A stretch of 64,000 nt of DNA from Crambe crambe. Its lineage: Eukaryota > Porifera > Demospongiae > Poecilosclerida > Crambeidae. The notes under the pieces were generated by a model. The model did not search any database, was not told where the DNA came from, and saw only the letters and a list, made by a program, of their open reading frames with translations. A program made the position numbers and the translations under genes. Below are positions 42,050 to 52,392 of the stretch, piece after piece (the stretch's first letter is position 1; the number at the start of each line of letters is the position of its first letter). The stretch lies in NCBI GenBank assembly GCA_963924555.1, contig OZ004582.1:620001-684000 (forward strand), read 5' to 3'.

Positions 42050-42800
42050 CCCCTGCTGGCATGCATGAAGTAGTGCATCTTGTGTGGGTGGTATTCTGTC
42101 AATCGATCCGCTCTTTCGACTTCTCTCGCTTGATTGACGGACTGGTTCTATCACAGTTAGCCTATCAATTAAGTGAAGACATTCTACACTCAGAAAGGCA
42201 TGACTGGCAAGGTGTACGAATGTGTCTGTGACAGCTTCATAGATCTGCCAAGCTTCTTCTTTCCCTTTCCTTTAAAGGCTGAAGCAGTATCACAGCCAGT
42301 ATGAAACACTGGTAGACTTCGGGATCTTGGCTCTCCTAGGGTGGAACAGACGGTGTTTATGGAGTAGAAGCAGTAGTTCTTCCCCATCCCAAAGACAACC
42401 CATGCAGATGTCTGCTTGAGGTTGAATTGCAGTAAGGTCATAGAATGCGCCAATAAGGATTGTTACCACATCAGTGTCTACTGTGCACTGGTATCATGGT
42501 TGCAATCTAGCATTGGACAGACTTCCCCGATGTGATATACACTAACTTGCTTGGGCGTATCCAGGAACCTTCACTGTAAGAAAGGTAAACAAAATCCTTC
42601 CAGTTACCAGGGAGCTTAGTTGAGCCAGACATGCACTTTTCTTCACACACCCTTCCCCCTCTTATTCTTGGTGGACTCCTTTAAACTGTATGTATCCCAC
42701 ATAATATCGAATTGTGTAGTATTCCCTAGCTGCTTCATTAAGTAAGGCATGAACACCTATCCAGCCTACTAGAGCCTACTACAATGTGCAGAAAACAGGT
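42050..42800 (-). pseudogene. Diverged second copy of the PIN-like protein, C-terminal part
   Basis: Fragments collinear with the neighbour: around 42700-42600 a block corresponding to DLVWDVY..LK..TR..RG, and at 42453-42190 WVVFGMGKNYCFYSINTVC, RSLPVFHTGCDTASAFKGKG, comparable with WVAFGAGKHFRFLPIHKLA and HALTGCDTVSFFGGK. It is frameshifted and stop-ridden, and clearly older than the copy at 36895-41306. Confidence 0.6.
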
Positions 42801-42960
42801 GAATCACTGGATTCTTCTTCTCTATTATTATTATTATTATTCTTAGACAACCATATCTCTCAAACCACTCTAGCTACAGCTATGATTTCTGCATAAATCC
42901 ACTCCAAATTCTATCTTTTCTACTCGTTGATCCTCGAAAGAGTCGATGAAAAAGGAGACA
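42770..42960 (-). repeat. Inverted copy of the 28440-28760 repeat
   Basis: Contains, in reverse complement, the words ttcctaattga-adjacent catcgactctttcgaggatc, aacgagtagaaaagat, tggagtggattt and gagagatatggttgtctaag seen at 28495-28615, then the agagaagaag stretch and agtaggctctagtaggctgg. Confidence 0.8.
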
Positions 42961-43079
42961 CTACACAGTGGCAGATTTAGAGGGGTTTCTGTGGTTTCCA
43001 TTGAAACCCCCTTTGCTCTGCGCTAGCGTGCGCGATAGATGGCCAGTCTATAGTACAGTGGATTGTAGGTTGCTTGACA

Positions 43080-44285
43080 CTAGTACTTCAGCCAGCAAGG
43101 TCATATGGACCAATCAGATTCATGCTGACATCATTGCCTGCAAATCTGATTGGTCCATGTTTCCTCAGTACAGATTCTCATCCTACACATAGTCAGTACT
43201 TAGCTCTGTACAGTTGGCTCACTTCACCATGCCAGTGCCTCCAACCTGTCAGTGTGAACTTTCATAGGCTTTAAATCTGAAGGACAGTCCTTAATTTTTA
43301 GACTTTGTCCTTCGTCCTTCAATGGCTAGCTACTGCCATATTGTTTGTCCTTAAAGTTGTCTAGATATGAGAACTCAAAACTGTAAGCTTGAAGTTGTAG
43401 TTACAGCACATTATAATTATTATGGCCAATATGCAATTCAGGCTCTGCTTGGCATGTGCAAGGTCAGCTGCTCTATTTATAGCCGTGATGTCAGTGTTGT
43501 GTATGCACTGCCAGAGCTGGAGCAAGCTCATTCATTTGTACTGGTACGGCCATGCATCTGGGGGAAGCCCTCCAGTAAAGAATTTAATTGATTCGATTTC
43601 TATCTGGTATGATCTAGGCAATGCCACGTACCAACTTATAAGTTATTCAAATTGCATACACACATGCTGAATGGTGGTACAGCCATGGCCATACCGTGCC
43701 TCTGGCCATGACTACTTGCAAATTGACATGTATAAAATTATAACACACAATTTATTCCATTAATATGGGTGTGGTTGGGCGTGGTTATGTCAATTAGGGG
43801 CGTGATGATTGAATTATTAGTTTGTGTCCTTAAAGCATTTTTAGAAAAGTTGGAGCCTACGAACTTTGATTTCAGGCTCCCATTTTCTCTAGCGATTCAG
43901 TTACTTAATGCTATAATGTGAAATGTATAAGTTAAATTTCTTGAGTAGTTACTTTTAGACAGATATTTAAGTAAAAATACTTTAGGAGTTTGCCATGCAC
44001 ACAGGTCATTAGCTATACATTGCTGTTGTTGTAAAATTTGATATTGAACTAATTTTCTTTAATTGTTGATCATCAGCACTACGTACCCCCCCCCCCCCCC
44101 CCAAACAGGGACCGGTAATACTGTATTACATACTCAAATTAATGTAACATTCTTACTTAAATCTCTGCAATCCAGTGCCATTGCCATATCCCGCTCCCCC
44201 TCCCACCAAGTATCCCAACTGGTAATACTGATACAAATCCAGTGCCACCACCTGCCCCCCCCCCCCCCCCCCCCCCTCCCAACTT
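43080..44285. other. Non-coding stretch with short inverted repeats and poly-C runs
   Basis: An inverted pair ggaccaatcagatt / aatctgattggtcc lies at about 43107-43156. A block near 43228 (gtgcctccaacctgtcag) and one near 43850 (gttggagcctacgaactttg) resemble diverged ends of the family at 12668-12880. Poly-C runs are at about 44086-44102 and 44255-44276. No gene is supported. Confidence 0.5.
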
Positions 44286-44460
44286 GTACTATAACTGCAT
44301 GCAAGAGAGTGAACTTAGTGAAGTAATCCCTTACCATCACCAAGTACAAGATACTATTCTACTTCACTCCCATGAGGGCAAAGGGAGAATAGTATCTCGT
44401 ACTTGGTGATGAGTAAGGGATTACTTCACTAGTTCACTCTCTTGCATGCAGTTATAGTAC
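44286..44460. repeat. Inverted repeat with 75-nt arms
   Basis: Arms 44286-44360 and 44386-44460 pair with few mismatches (gtactataactgcatgc at the base, aagtaatccctta inside), with a 25-nt loop. Adjacent poly-C tracts suggest it is part of a larger MITE related to the one at 24697-25190. Confidence 0.85.
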
Positions 44461-44829
44461 ATATTCCAGCTAGATTTTGGGGCCATAGCTACTGCTTTGA
44501 TGTTGCAGTGCAGCTAGATTTTTGGGGCATAATGAAGCTGCAGTTGTAGCTATGTGCTAAATTTGGGGCCATCCCTACTTCACATTTTTATTACTAAGAA
44601 ATTTTTTGCATTCATAGCTAAAAGTCATGGTAGAAACTGTTAATATATGTCACAGCTGCAGCGGGAAAAACGATTACAGAGAGTAAGGTTGTAAGGTTTT
44701 TAGCATTAATAATCTATCATTTGATGCTGTCAGCTTTCTAATGATATTCTTGCTAACATGTTTATTAAAGCGACCACATTTCATTTAGAAGAAGACATCA
44801 AACAGATATTGCTGTGACTCAGACTGCCC

Positions 44830-45540
44830 TATGTGGAGGTGCTCAAAACTCTGTTCACACACACCATTGCTTGTGCTTTTCAAGATGGCAACCTTCAGCA
44901 GTTTATATCACATATTACAGATCAGCCTAATCTTTATTCTCTGTCTAAAAAGCCTAGTAAGCACAAAGCATCTACAAAAGTACGATTGTGCCAGTACAGA
45001 ACACACCTTTATTACCTTCTTGTCAGCTGCAAACAGGTGTAGCTGTTGCTAGTATTCCATCAGTACAGATTTCCTTACCACAGTCTATATCAACCCACAG
45101 TACTCTTCCATCACTTTCTCAGGCCTTGGCTGGTGCTCATTCAAATGTCATTGATCCCAACATTTATTTTGGATCCTTAGAGTTTCAGGAAATATTTCTC
45201 GTTGTCAAGGATGTGCTGGAAAAGTGAGAGGTACTGATGGTAAACCTTTGCCTCCACCAGATGACATTGTCTTACAACACAAGGAGCAGGTGATGTTTCA
45301 AAATCCAAGGACTGGTATTTTCCAACTCTCCCATGATTTATGCAATGTCTACTACCATGCCCACTTAGCCTGCATTACAAAGAAGTTTCCATTGTTTTGA
45401 CCTAGTGCACATATTCGTATTGGTTTGGACACTCTAAGAAAGCTTTCTGGAGAACATAGACATATATTAAAAAGGAATTTGGTATCAAGTTTGTTTCTCC
45501 CTCACGAACACAATACTTCAGCTTTGTTTTTTTTTTCTAT
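44830..45540 (+). pseudogene. Transposon-associated protein relic upstream of a RecQ fragment
   Basis: Reading MEVLKTLFTHTIACAFQDGN, LQQFISHITDQPNLYSLSKK, then after a gap NVIDPNIYFGSLEFQEIF, GKPLPPPDDIVLQHKEQVMF, QNPRTGIFQLSHDLCNVYYH and (with stops) RIGLDTLRKLSGEHRHI. I recognise the KEQVxFQNPRTGxFQLS type of sequence from sponge gene models, but no function is known to me. At least two frame changes occur. It stands just upstream of a helicase fragment, possibly the same mobile unit. Confidence 0.55.
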
Positions 45541-45949
45541 GGTCTTGAATCTAAAAAATTATTATACATAATAACCAGAGTCCAGTCCAGAATCCAATCC
45601 AGAGTCCAATCCAGGAAATAGTACTTCCCTCCAGAAATGGCTAGTATAAACAAAAGTGGATGTGGTCAGACAAAAAATTTTCCGCACACAAGCGCGCGGA
45701 ATAGCTGAAACTGCCTTTTAATTTTTCTAGATCCGCCAGCTATGGAGCACAGCACTCAACTAATTCAATTAGGAAACAATCTTTGCTTTGAATCCAGCAT
45801 TTTCACTAGGTGAATCCATCAACAAGCATTGGCTATCTCTGTTTTTTCCACCCAATCTTCAGCAGTTGGGACATGTCTAGTGTATATAGTGTGGTGTATT
45901 TGTTCACACTATATGATTGACAGGCCAAATGTCACTCTTGCATGTGAAG

Positions 45950-46157
45950 AAATGCCATGTATGGGAAAAAAGAATTTGTCTTACTTTGTATCACTGATAA
46001 TGTAAGCCTTATAATGAGTGAGCTAAGTGAAAATGGGATCGACTCAGTTGCTTATGGTGAGATGGACATTAAAGCAAGGAGTGAGAGCTCTGAAAAGTGG
46101 AAAAATGGAGAAGTGAAAGTAATGGTCGCAACAAGTGCATTTGGTATGCACTGTTAA
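45950..46157 (+). pseudogene. RecQ-like helicase fragment
   Basis: Reading ITDNVSLIMSELSENGIDSV, AYGEMDIKARSESSEKWKNG and EVKVMVATSAFGM. This is the start of the helicase C-terminal (RecA2) lobe of RecQ proteins, with motif V VMVATSAFGMG. The reading ends right after AFGM, where family members continue with the GINKPDVR block. No Walker A block is found upstream, so only one segment survives. Confidence 0.75.
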
Positions 46158-46538
46158 AACTCGGTAGTAGATATAACACTAAAAGTGTCAAAACTATAAT
46201 ACCACGACAGTGTACATTCACATGAGGTGCTATGATTACATCACATAGTGTAGATACTGCACCAAGTTTTATGCCAATCTGTAAAATTTCATTCTAAAAT
46301 AAAGCAAATTTCAAAGTAAGTAGTTTAATGACACCACAGGAAAAATGAGATGACCTGGCATGTAATAATTGATGGCTACATTTGTTGAATGGAATAAAAT
46401 CATGTCTCTTTAACCATCCAGGAGTGTAAATAACAACCACACCACTCTTCACTACAACTCCATTGATTTCAATCCACTTCGGCCTGGAAATAAAATGGAG
46501 AATTAACTCAGTGAACGTGACTACTCACAGTGAATATG

Positions 46539-47141
46539 TGACCGGCTCTGGGAAAACCCTCCGTCCGGTGCAAAAATCAATTATCAGATATGAGCACGTT
46601 TAGTTGGCAGTGCCAAAATTTGGCTAAAAAATTTTTTAAGCATAAATGACAACTATGATCCTTGAACAAAGCACAGATGAAGTTTGGAGCTCAGACTGCA
46701 AGTACAAAGGCTTCAAATGAAGCGCTAAAGTTAGCTAGTCAGCCATTGAAGCTTCGTGCACGGAGATTCTAGTCAGGCTGAAATTCATTGAACTTTAGGC
46801 AGGCTTTCCAGCTTATGCGCTGGGAACTAAGCTATCTGCGCTACCTTCGGTACCTTGCTTCTCTTCTCGGAGCTTTGGTTGGACCTTTCTCGAGCCAAAA
46901 GGCAAGAAACTAGCTTCTTACTAACTACAGTTCGAAACCCCACCCACCGTCAATTTACTAGTCCACGGGCATGTCCGGAAATAATGTTCACGTTGCTTAG
47001 TCAGCTTTTCTCTAAAAAACAATAACGCTACCTCGATCTTTCTAAGAGCTGTTCCTCGGGCGTCATAAAAGCTATAGCTTTGAAATTTGCACAATAAATT
47101 TTTAATTTTCACCGGACGGAGGGTTTTCCCAAAGCCGGTCA
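46539..47141. mobile_element. 603-bp MITE with 33-bp TIRs
   Basis: The ends TGACCGGCTCTGGGAAAACC and GGTTTTCCCAAAGCCGGTCA are inverted repeats with one mismatch across 33 bp (46539-46571, 47109-47141). No matching target duplication is visible. The interior has short open frames only. Confidence 0.8.
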
Positions 47142-47386
47142 GAAGGAGTTTGTTTGCTATAATTATAGTGTTAGGATTCTATTCTAGGCATATTTGGACG
47201 TTACACAGAAGCATCACATGATTGACCACACTCACTTGACATAATCTTATTATGCCTAATTACCGTATACGACTGGGAATTTAATTTGGCGTTTGATGAG
47301 GTTTTCACAAATCGCCAGCTTATGCGGAACTTTCACAAACAGGGTTTGTTAATTAATTTTTTAAAGGTATGACGTAATTTTATACA

Positions 47387-47520
47387 GTGGAACCTCCAAT
47401 AAAAGAGGGACACAATCTCTCCACTTTTCAAGGTCCCAAATTTTATTCTTGTCATTACATTTTTACCCCCCAAAGAGAGGCTATATATGGGGGACAATCC
47501 AATAGTAACACCTACAGTAC
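47387..47520. repeat. Possible pogo/Tigger-type terminus
   Basis: The sequence tacagtggaacctccaataa resembles the CAGTNGAACCTC ends of pogo-like elements. A related word, in the opposite orientation, is at 63757-63775 (gtagaggttgcactgtataa). No complete element can be outlined. Confidence 0.35.
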
Positions 47521-47743
47521 GAAAAATAAATCTATAAAAACTACTTATCTGGGCCGACTTCAATTTTATCATCGAGTATGCTCTCAGTGAAGCTAAATTT
47601 GACTCGATCAGCAGCTGCAAACGTGCTGGTGTATTCTTGTGGATAACAGGAGCACTGATTGGTAGCAATCGGCTCTGAGACCAAATTTCAGCAGCTGCAG
47701 TGAGTAAATATACAACAGTGCTATAACTGTCCTAACCTTAAAA

Positions 47744-47912
47744 TGCAAAAGTTTCGACTCAACTCCTTAAGTTAGATGACCTAAATGTTATCTGTAACTA
47801 GAACCGTAAAGTCTGATGTTTGTGATGTCATGTAGCTAGGTAGAATGCCATAAAAGGCACTGAGTTTTATCATTATGTGGCTCTCTCCTAAATACTGAAA
47901 GAAAGTGTTACA
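47744..47912 (+). repeat. Gypsy 5' LTR
   Basis: 169 bp, TG to CA termini (TGCAAAAGTTTCGAC to GAAAGTGTTACA). It is short for a Gypsy LTR. A possible TATA-like element is not clear. Confidence 0.85.
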
Positions 47913-48009
47913 TTTGGGGGCCTGTCCGGGATTCTCTGCGACCTCTTGCTCCAACAAATCTTCTGGTTCGAGTTTTTCATGAGCAGAACTGAAGCTCTCA
48001 GGATGCCAT

Positions 48010-51000
48010 GCAGGTCGATATGAACGGTCTTGAAGTTTCTAATGCCAGACGACTTGGAGAGAGTCCAACAAAACTTTGAGCAATCTCAGCAAGAAAATGC
48101 CTCGCTGAGGCAAGAGAAGCAGCATCTGAAGCAACTCTACGAGCAGCTACTGCGAGGAACTGCCGAAGCCGAAGCTGAAGCTACTCCAGCATTGGAGTGA
48201 TGTGCAGCCCTGGAGGAACAAGTGGCCAAATATCGTGCCGTTCCGCTGATGGGAAGTTCGGGAAGCTCGACTAGTAAGGCAGATGGAGGAGCTAGAGAAG
48301 AAGGCTAGTGTTCAGAATATTGCCATTGAGCCAATCTCGTCAGATGAGTCTTCCTGGTCCGATGACACAGTTAACTCATCCCATCAGGCAGCTCTTGGAC
48401 AGGAAGCTTCTATCCTGCCTTCAGTCATTAGACACCGGTCTGCAGTGGATTCTGATAAGTCGGTAAATTCAATACCAAAATCAGGGCATGTTCTCTCCCC
48501 CCAGGCTGATGTCTTTGTGCCTGTTCCACTTGGACCTACCATTGGAAATAGGACCCATGGTTCGACCTTGGCTGAACATGGATCCACTCCAGCCGCAACT
48601 GGAAGTACCCTGGATTCGCTAACACAAACCATGCTAGCACAGCAGGAGTGGTTGGAACGCCTAGAAATGATGGCTGGAGCCTGTGGGTGGACCAATCAAA
48701 TGAAGCTTGTCAACCTGATAACACGACTGCGTGGATCAGCTTACTCCTTCTTCCGTTCCTGTTCAGCACAGCAGCGATCCAGTTATGAACTCCTGACTAA
48801 AGCTCTGACCAAGCGTTTTACTCCAGTGTATCTTCGATCAGTAAGGAGTAGTCAATTCCATGAACGTAAGCAACAGTCCAATGAATCGGTACAGTTCCGA
48901 TGGCAGAAGTGCAGTTGGAGAGTACTCCTGTGTGTGCTATGATAGACACTGGTTCACCTGTTACTATTCAACATTGTCAGCCAGATCCGGTGTCGGATTA
49001 CAAGAGAGAAGTACTCCGTTACAGAGTACAAAAGGCAGCTCCAGTTGATCTACTTATGAATGAAGTAACACCACATGTTAATCTCTTACCATTGCAGAAT
49101 AGGGAGGGCAACTGTGAAGTGGTGCACACCTCTGCTGAGGGTGTGAGAAATGCAGAGGCGGAGTCAACTGCTACAGTATGTCTGGTGCATGCCACCAGAG
49201 TACCAGGACGACATTTCAAGGTTGTCCGAGCTCGTGTGGATGCCAGCTGGGGATCATCATCGCTTGCTCTGTTTGAGCCTGACAACAGTCTGGATGCTGA
49301 AGGTCTCTCCATGGCCGTCGAACTGGAAGCATATGAGACCCTGACTCTACTGGTGGAAAATGAAAGTTGCCAACCCATATGGCTGCAGAAAGGTCAGGTG
49401 TTAGGCAAATTAGAGCCTGTTTGTCTTGTTGAGTCATTTTCTGAGCTCAAAGCTCCTGATTCAATGGAAAGTAATCCTGAACCCCGTGTCATGGCTCTGT
49501 TGGAAGCTGTGAGACACTGGATCCACGTAACCAGTTGTTGTTATCCATCCTTGGGTTCGATCACATTCCAATTTCAGAGGAAGAGGGGAAGCAGTTAAAC
49601 GATTTACTATCCAAATTTTCCCATATTTTTCCCCTTGATGATACAGAGCTAGGGTGTACTGATTTAGTCACTCACACCATCAACACTGGGGACAGTGCTC
49701 CAATTCGTCAACCACCCAGATGCCTACCATTTGCTATGAGGGACAAGGTTCAGGAGATGGTAAAAGATATGCTGACACGAGGGGTCATCCGGTCATCACA
49801 AAGTCCATGGTCTAGCCCAGTTGTGCTGGTGGCTAAGAAGACGCATAGACGAAATACTTCACAACTCTGGACCTTGCTACTGGATACTGGCAGGTCAAGA
49901 TGTCACCAGAATCTGCTGAGAAAACGGCATTCAGCACGCCCACTGGAGGTCTGTTTGAGTTCGTGGTTATGCCATTCGGACTATGCAATGCTCCAGCAAC
50001 TTTTCAGCGTCTTATGGAAACTGTATTGGCTGGATTGGTGCCAGGGAAAGTCATTCCAAGACCACTATTCCTGCGACTTAGCAAGGCTGGATTGCTACTG
50101 AAACCAAAGAAGTGTCTCTTAGCCCAGAAGGAAGTAGAGTATCTGGGATCAGAGAAAGGAATCTCAGCTGAGCCCAAGAAGATAGCCGCTGTAAAAGAGT
50201 TTCCAGCACCTACGAACCTTAAGTCTCTGCGTTCCTTTCTGGGGTTGACTTCCTATTATCGTCGATTTATTCCCTGCTACTCCTCATTAGCTCATTCTCT
50301 CTATGCATTGACAAAGAAAAATGCACCCTTCGTGTGGACTCCGGAGTGTGAGGAAGCCTTTGGTAACCTCAAGCAGCTACTTACAACAGCTCCCATCCTG
50401 TCTTATCCGGATTTTGAGAAAGAGTTCCACCTTGAGACAGATGCGTCGCAATGTCCAGCTAGCATAAGCAATAGGTCGTACTGATCCATCTCCCTGCATC
50501 TGAACCAGAGAGCTCCAAGCCCTACTCCCAACCCCATGAGAAGAACTATGGAATAACAGAATTGGAAGCTCTCGGCGTGGTCTGGGCTGTTCGACATTTC
50601 AGACCTTATCTCTATGGCCATCGTTGTACCGTTTACACAGATCATGAAGCCTTGAAATCACTTCTCAATACTCCCCACCCTTCGGGAAAATTGGCCCAAT
50701 GGGGAATGGCTCTTCAAGAGTTAAACCTGCATATCACCTATCGACCTGGGAAGAAGAATGAAAAGGCTGATGCTCTGTCAAGGTCACCACTTAGGGACGA
50801 GAAGCCGGCTACTACCATGCCATTTACACTCGTTGCTCCAATTCCCAAGCCTGATGTTCCAGTAAAGGATGGGGACACTTTGTCACAACGCCAGGAAGCT
50901 GATCCGGAACTACAACCAATCATAGCTTATCAAGAGTCAGGTGTCCTACCTGAAGATAAGCACAGAGCAAGGGAACTAGTTTTAAACCAGTCGCAGTTTA

Positions 51001-52105
51001 CTCTGCTTGATGGGAAAGAACTCTTTCATGCTGTACATGGAGGGACTTTTGGAGGACATCTCCGTGATGCAAAAGTACATGGACAACTCAGCCGTCACTA
51101 TTGGTGGCAGGAATGAGGAAGGATATTCGTGATTGGTGTCAAGGATGTGTTCCCTGTGCAACCCGGAATATAGGGAAGCCATTTCATCCACCTCTCACAC
51201 CCATACAGGCGTGGATGTCATACAATTTCCAAAATCTCAGCAAGGAAATCGTTATGCCAATGTCTTTGTTGACTATCTAACCAAATGGCCAGAAGTGTTT
51301 CCAGTACCGGACCAGTCAGCTCCTACAATTGCTCGACTGTTTGTAGAGGAAATTGTCTGCAGACATGGTGTGCCTGGAGAATTACAGGGGTGCTGGATTC
51401 CTCTCGAAGCTGATGTTGGAAATCTGTCGGCTGGTGGGAACAAAGAAAGCCGCCTACCATCCGCAAACAGATGGGTTAGTTGAAAGGTTTAACCGGACCT
51501 TAACTGATATGCTGGCTAAGACTGTGGAAAGGAATGGTGCTAACTGGGATGAAAAGTTACCATATGTCCTGTTCGCATACCGGACGAGTATTCAACAATC
51601 TACTGCTGAATCACCATTCTTCCTTCTTTATGGAAGAGATGCTGGATTGCCAACTCCAAAAGTGATAAATTCCACACCCACACATCATCAGTTTCTTTTA
51701 GATGACTACAAGTCAGATGATGGGGTCTCTTAGGGAGGCATGGCAACTAATGTCGAAAAGGCTCAGAAACGTCAGAACAGCAACATGACCGGAAAGCCAA
51801 AGATGTGGAGACCGAGTATTTGTGTACATGCCAGCAATAAAGGCAACCAAAACTCACAAATTTGCACGACCATTTGAAGGACCTTACCGGATCACTGCTA
51901 TCTATGATAACGGTGCCGATGTACGCCTGGTGGACCAACCCTCCTCCAATGCTATTCGAGTCGCTTTGGATCGTCTACGCCACTGCCCAGCTCAGATTAC
52001 TTCATTGGAAGGTCAAATGCGACGTAAAAGAGGACGATCGCTAGGAAAGAAAAAAAAAAGAAGACAGCCTGAGGACAGTCTAATCACCAAGGATGGGGAA
52101 GTGTA
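48010..52105 (+). pseudogene. Gypsy gag-pol pseudogene
   Basis: Gag region: coiled-coil-like start (48060-48180), then 48283-48942 with QEWLERLEMMAGACGWTNQM and YELLTKALTKRFTPVYLRSV. Protease: CAMIDTGSPVTIQH near 48930, DTGS active site. RT start: VREMV-like DKVQEMVKDMLTRGVIRSSQ and PWSSPVVLVAKK (49745-49840), then a deletion to SPESAEKTAFSTPTGGLFEF and PFGLCNAPATFQRLMETVLA (49900-50040), with the catalytic YxDD block missing, then KCLLAQKEVEYLG and RSFLGLTSYYRRFIP. RNase H from about 50430 (LETDAS, TELEALGVVWAVRHFRPYLY). Integrase: HYWWQE, FVDYLTKWPEVFPVPDQ, then AAYHPQTDGLVERFNRTLTD (51450-51520). Frameshifts and deletions occur in every part. Confidence 0.85.
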
Positions 52106-52106
52106 A

Positions 52107-52253
52107 TGCAAAAGTTTTGACTCAACTCCTTAAGTTAGATGACCTAAATGTTATCTGTAACTAGAACCGTAAAGTTTGATGTTTGTGATGTCATGTAGCT
52201 AGGTAGAATGCCATAAAGGCACTGAGTTTTATCATTATGTGGCTCTCTCCTAA
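52107..52253 (+). repeat. Gypsy 3' LTR, truncated, with inverted end
   Basis: It matches 47744-47890. The last 21 bp of the LTR are not in place; instead their reverse complement (gttaacactttctttcagta) appears at about 52333-52354. Confidence 0.8.
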
Positions 52254-52392
52254 AAAGTGCACTAAAATTTTCTTCACTGTGCATTAAATGGAATTTTATA
52301 CTAGCTCCATTCATCATCCAGCGAATTAATATGTTAACACTTTCTTTCAGTATTTCAATCCAGTAGAATCAAGGTAAGTGTGTATATGGGTG

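Larger units (their letters stand above)
47744..52253 (+). mobile_element. Ty3/Gypsy LTR retrotransposon, degenerate
   Basis: The 5' LTR is 47744-47912 (TGCAAAAG to GTTACA), followed by tttgggggcctgtccggga as a primer-site-like region. The 3' LTR starts at 52107 after a purine tract (ggatggggaagtgtaa) and matches the 5' LTR until about 52253, where the sequence diverges. The two LTRs differ at only a few positions, so insertion is not very old, yet pol carries many lesions. Confidence 0.9.

Noticed and set aside
41900-42060. Complete hAT element ending ggatccgcccctg at about 42043-42055
   Set aside because: Only one terminus is clear; I found no matching left end or 5-bp duplication.
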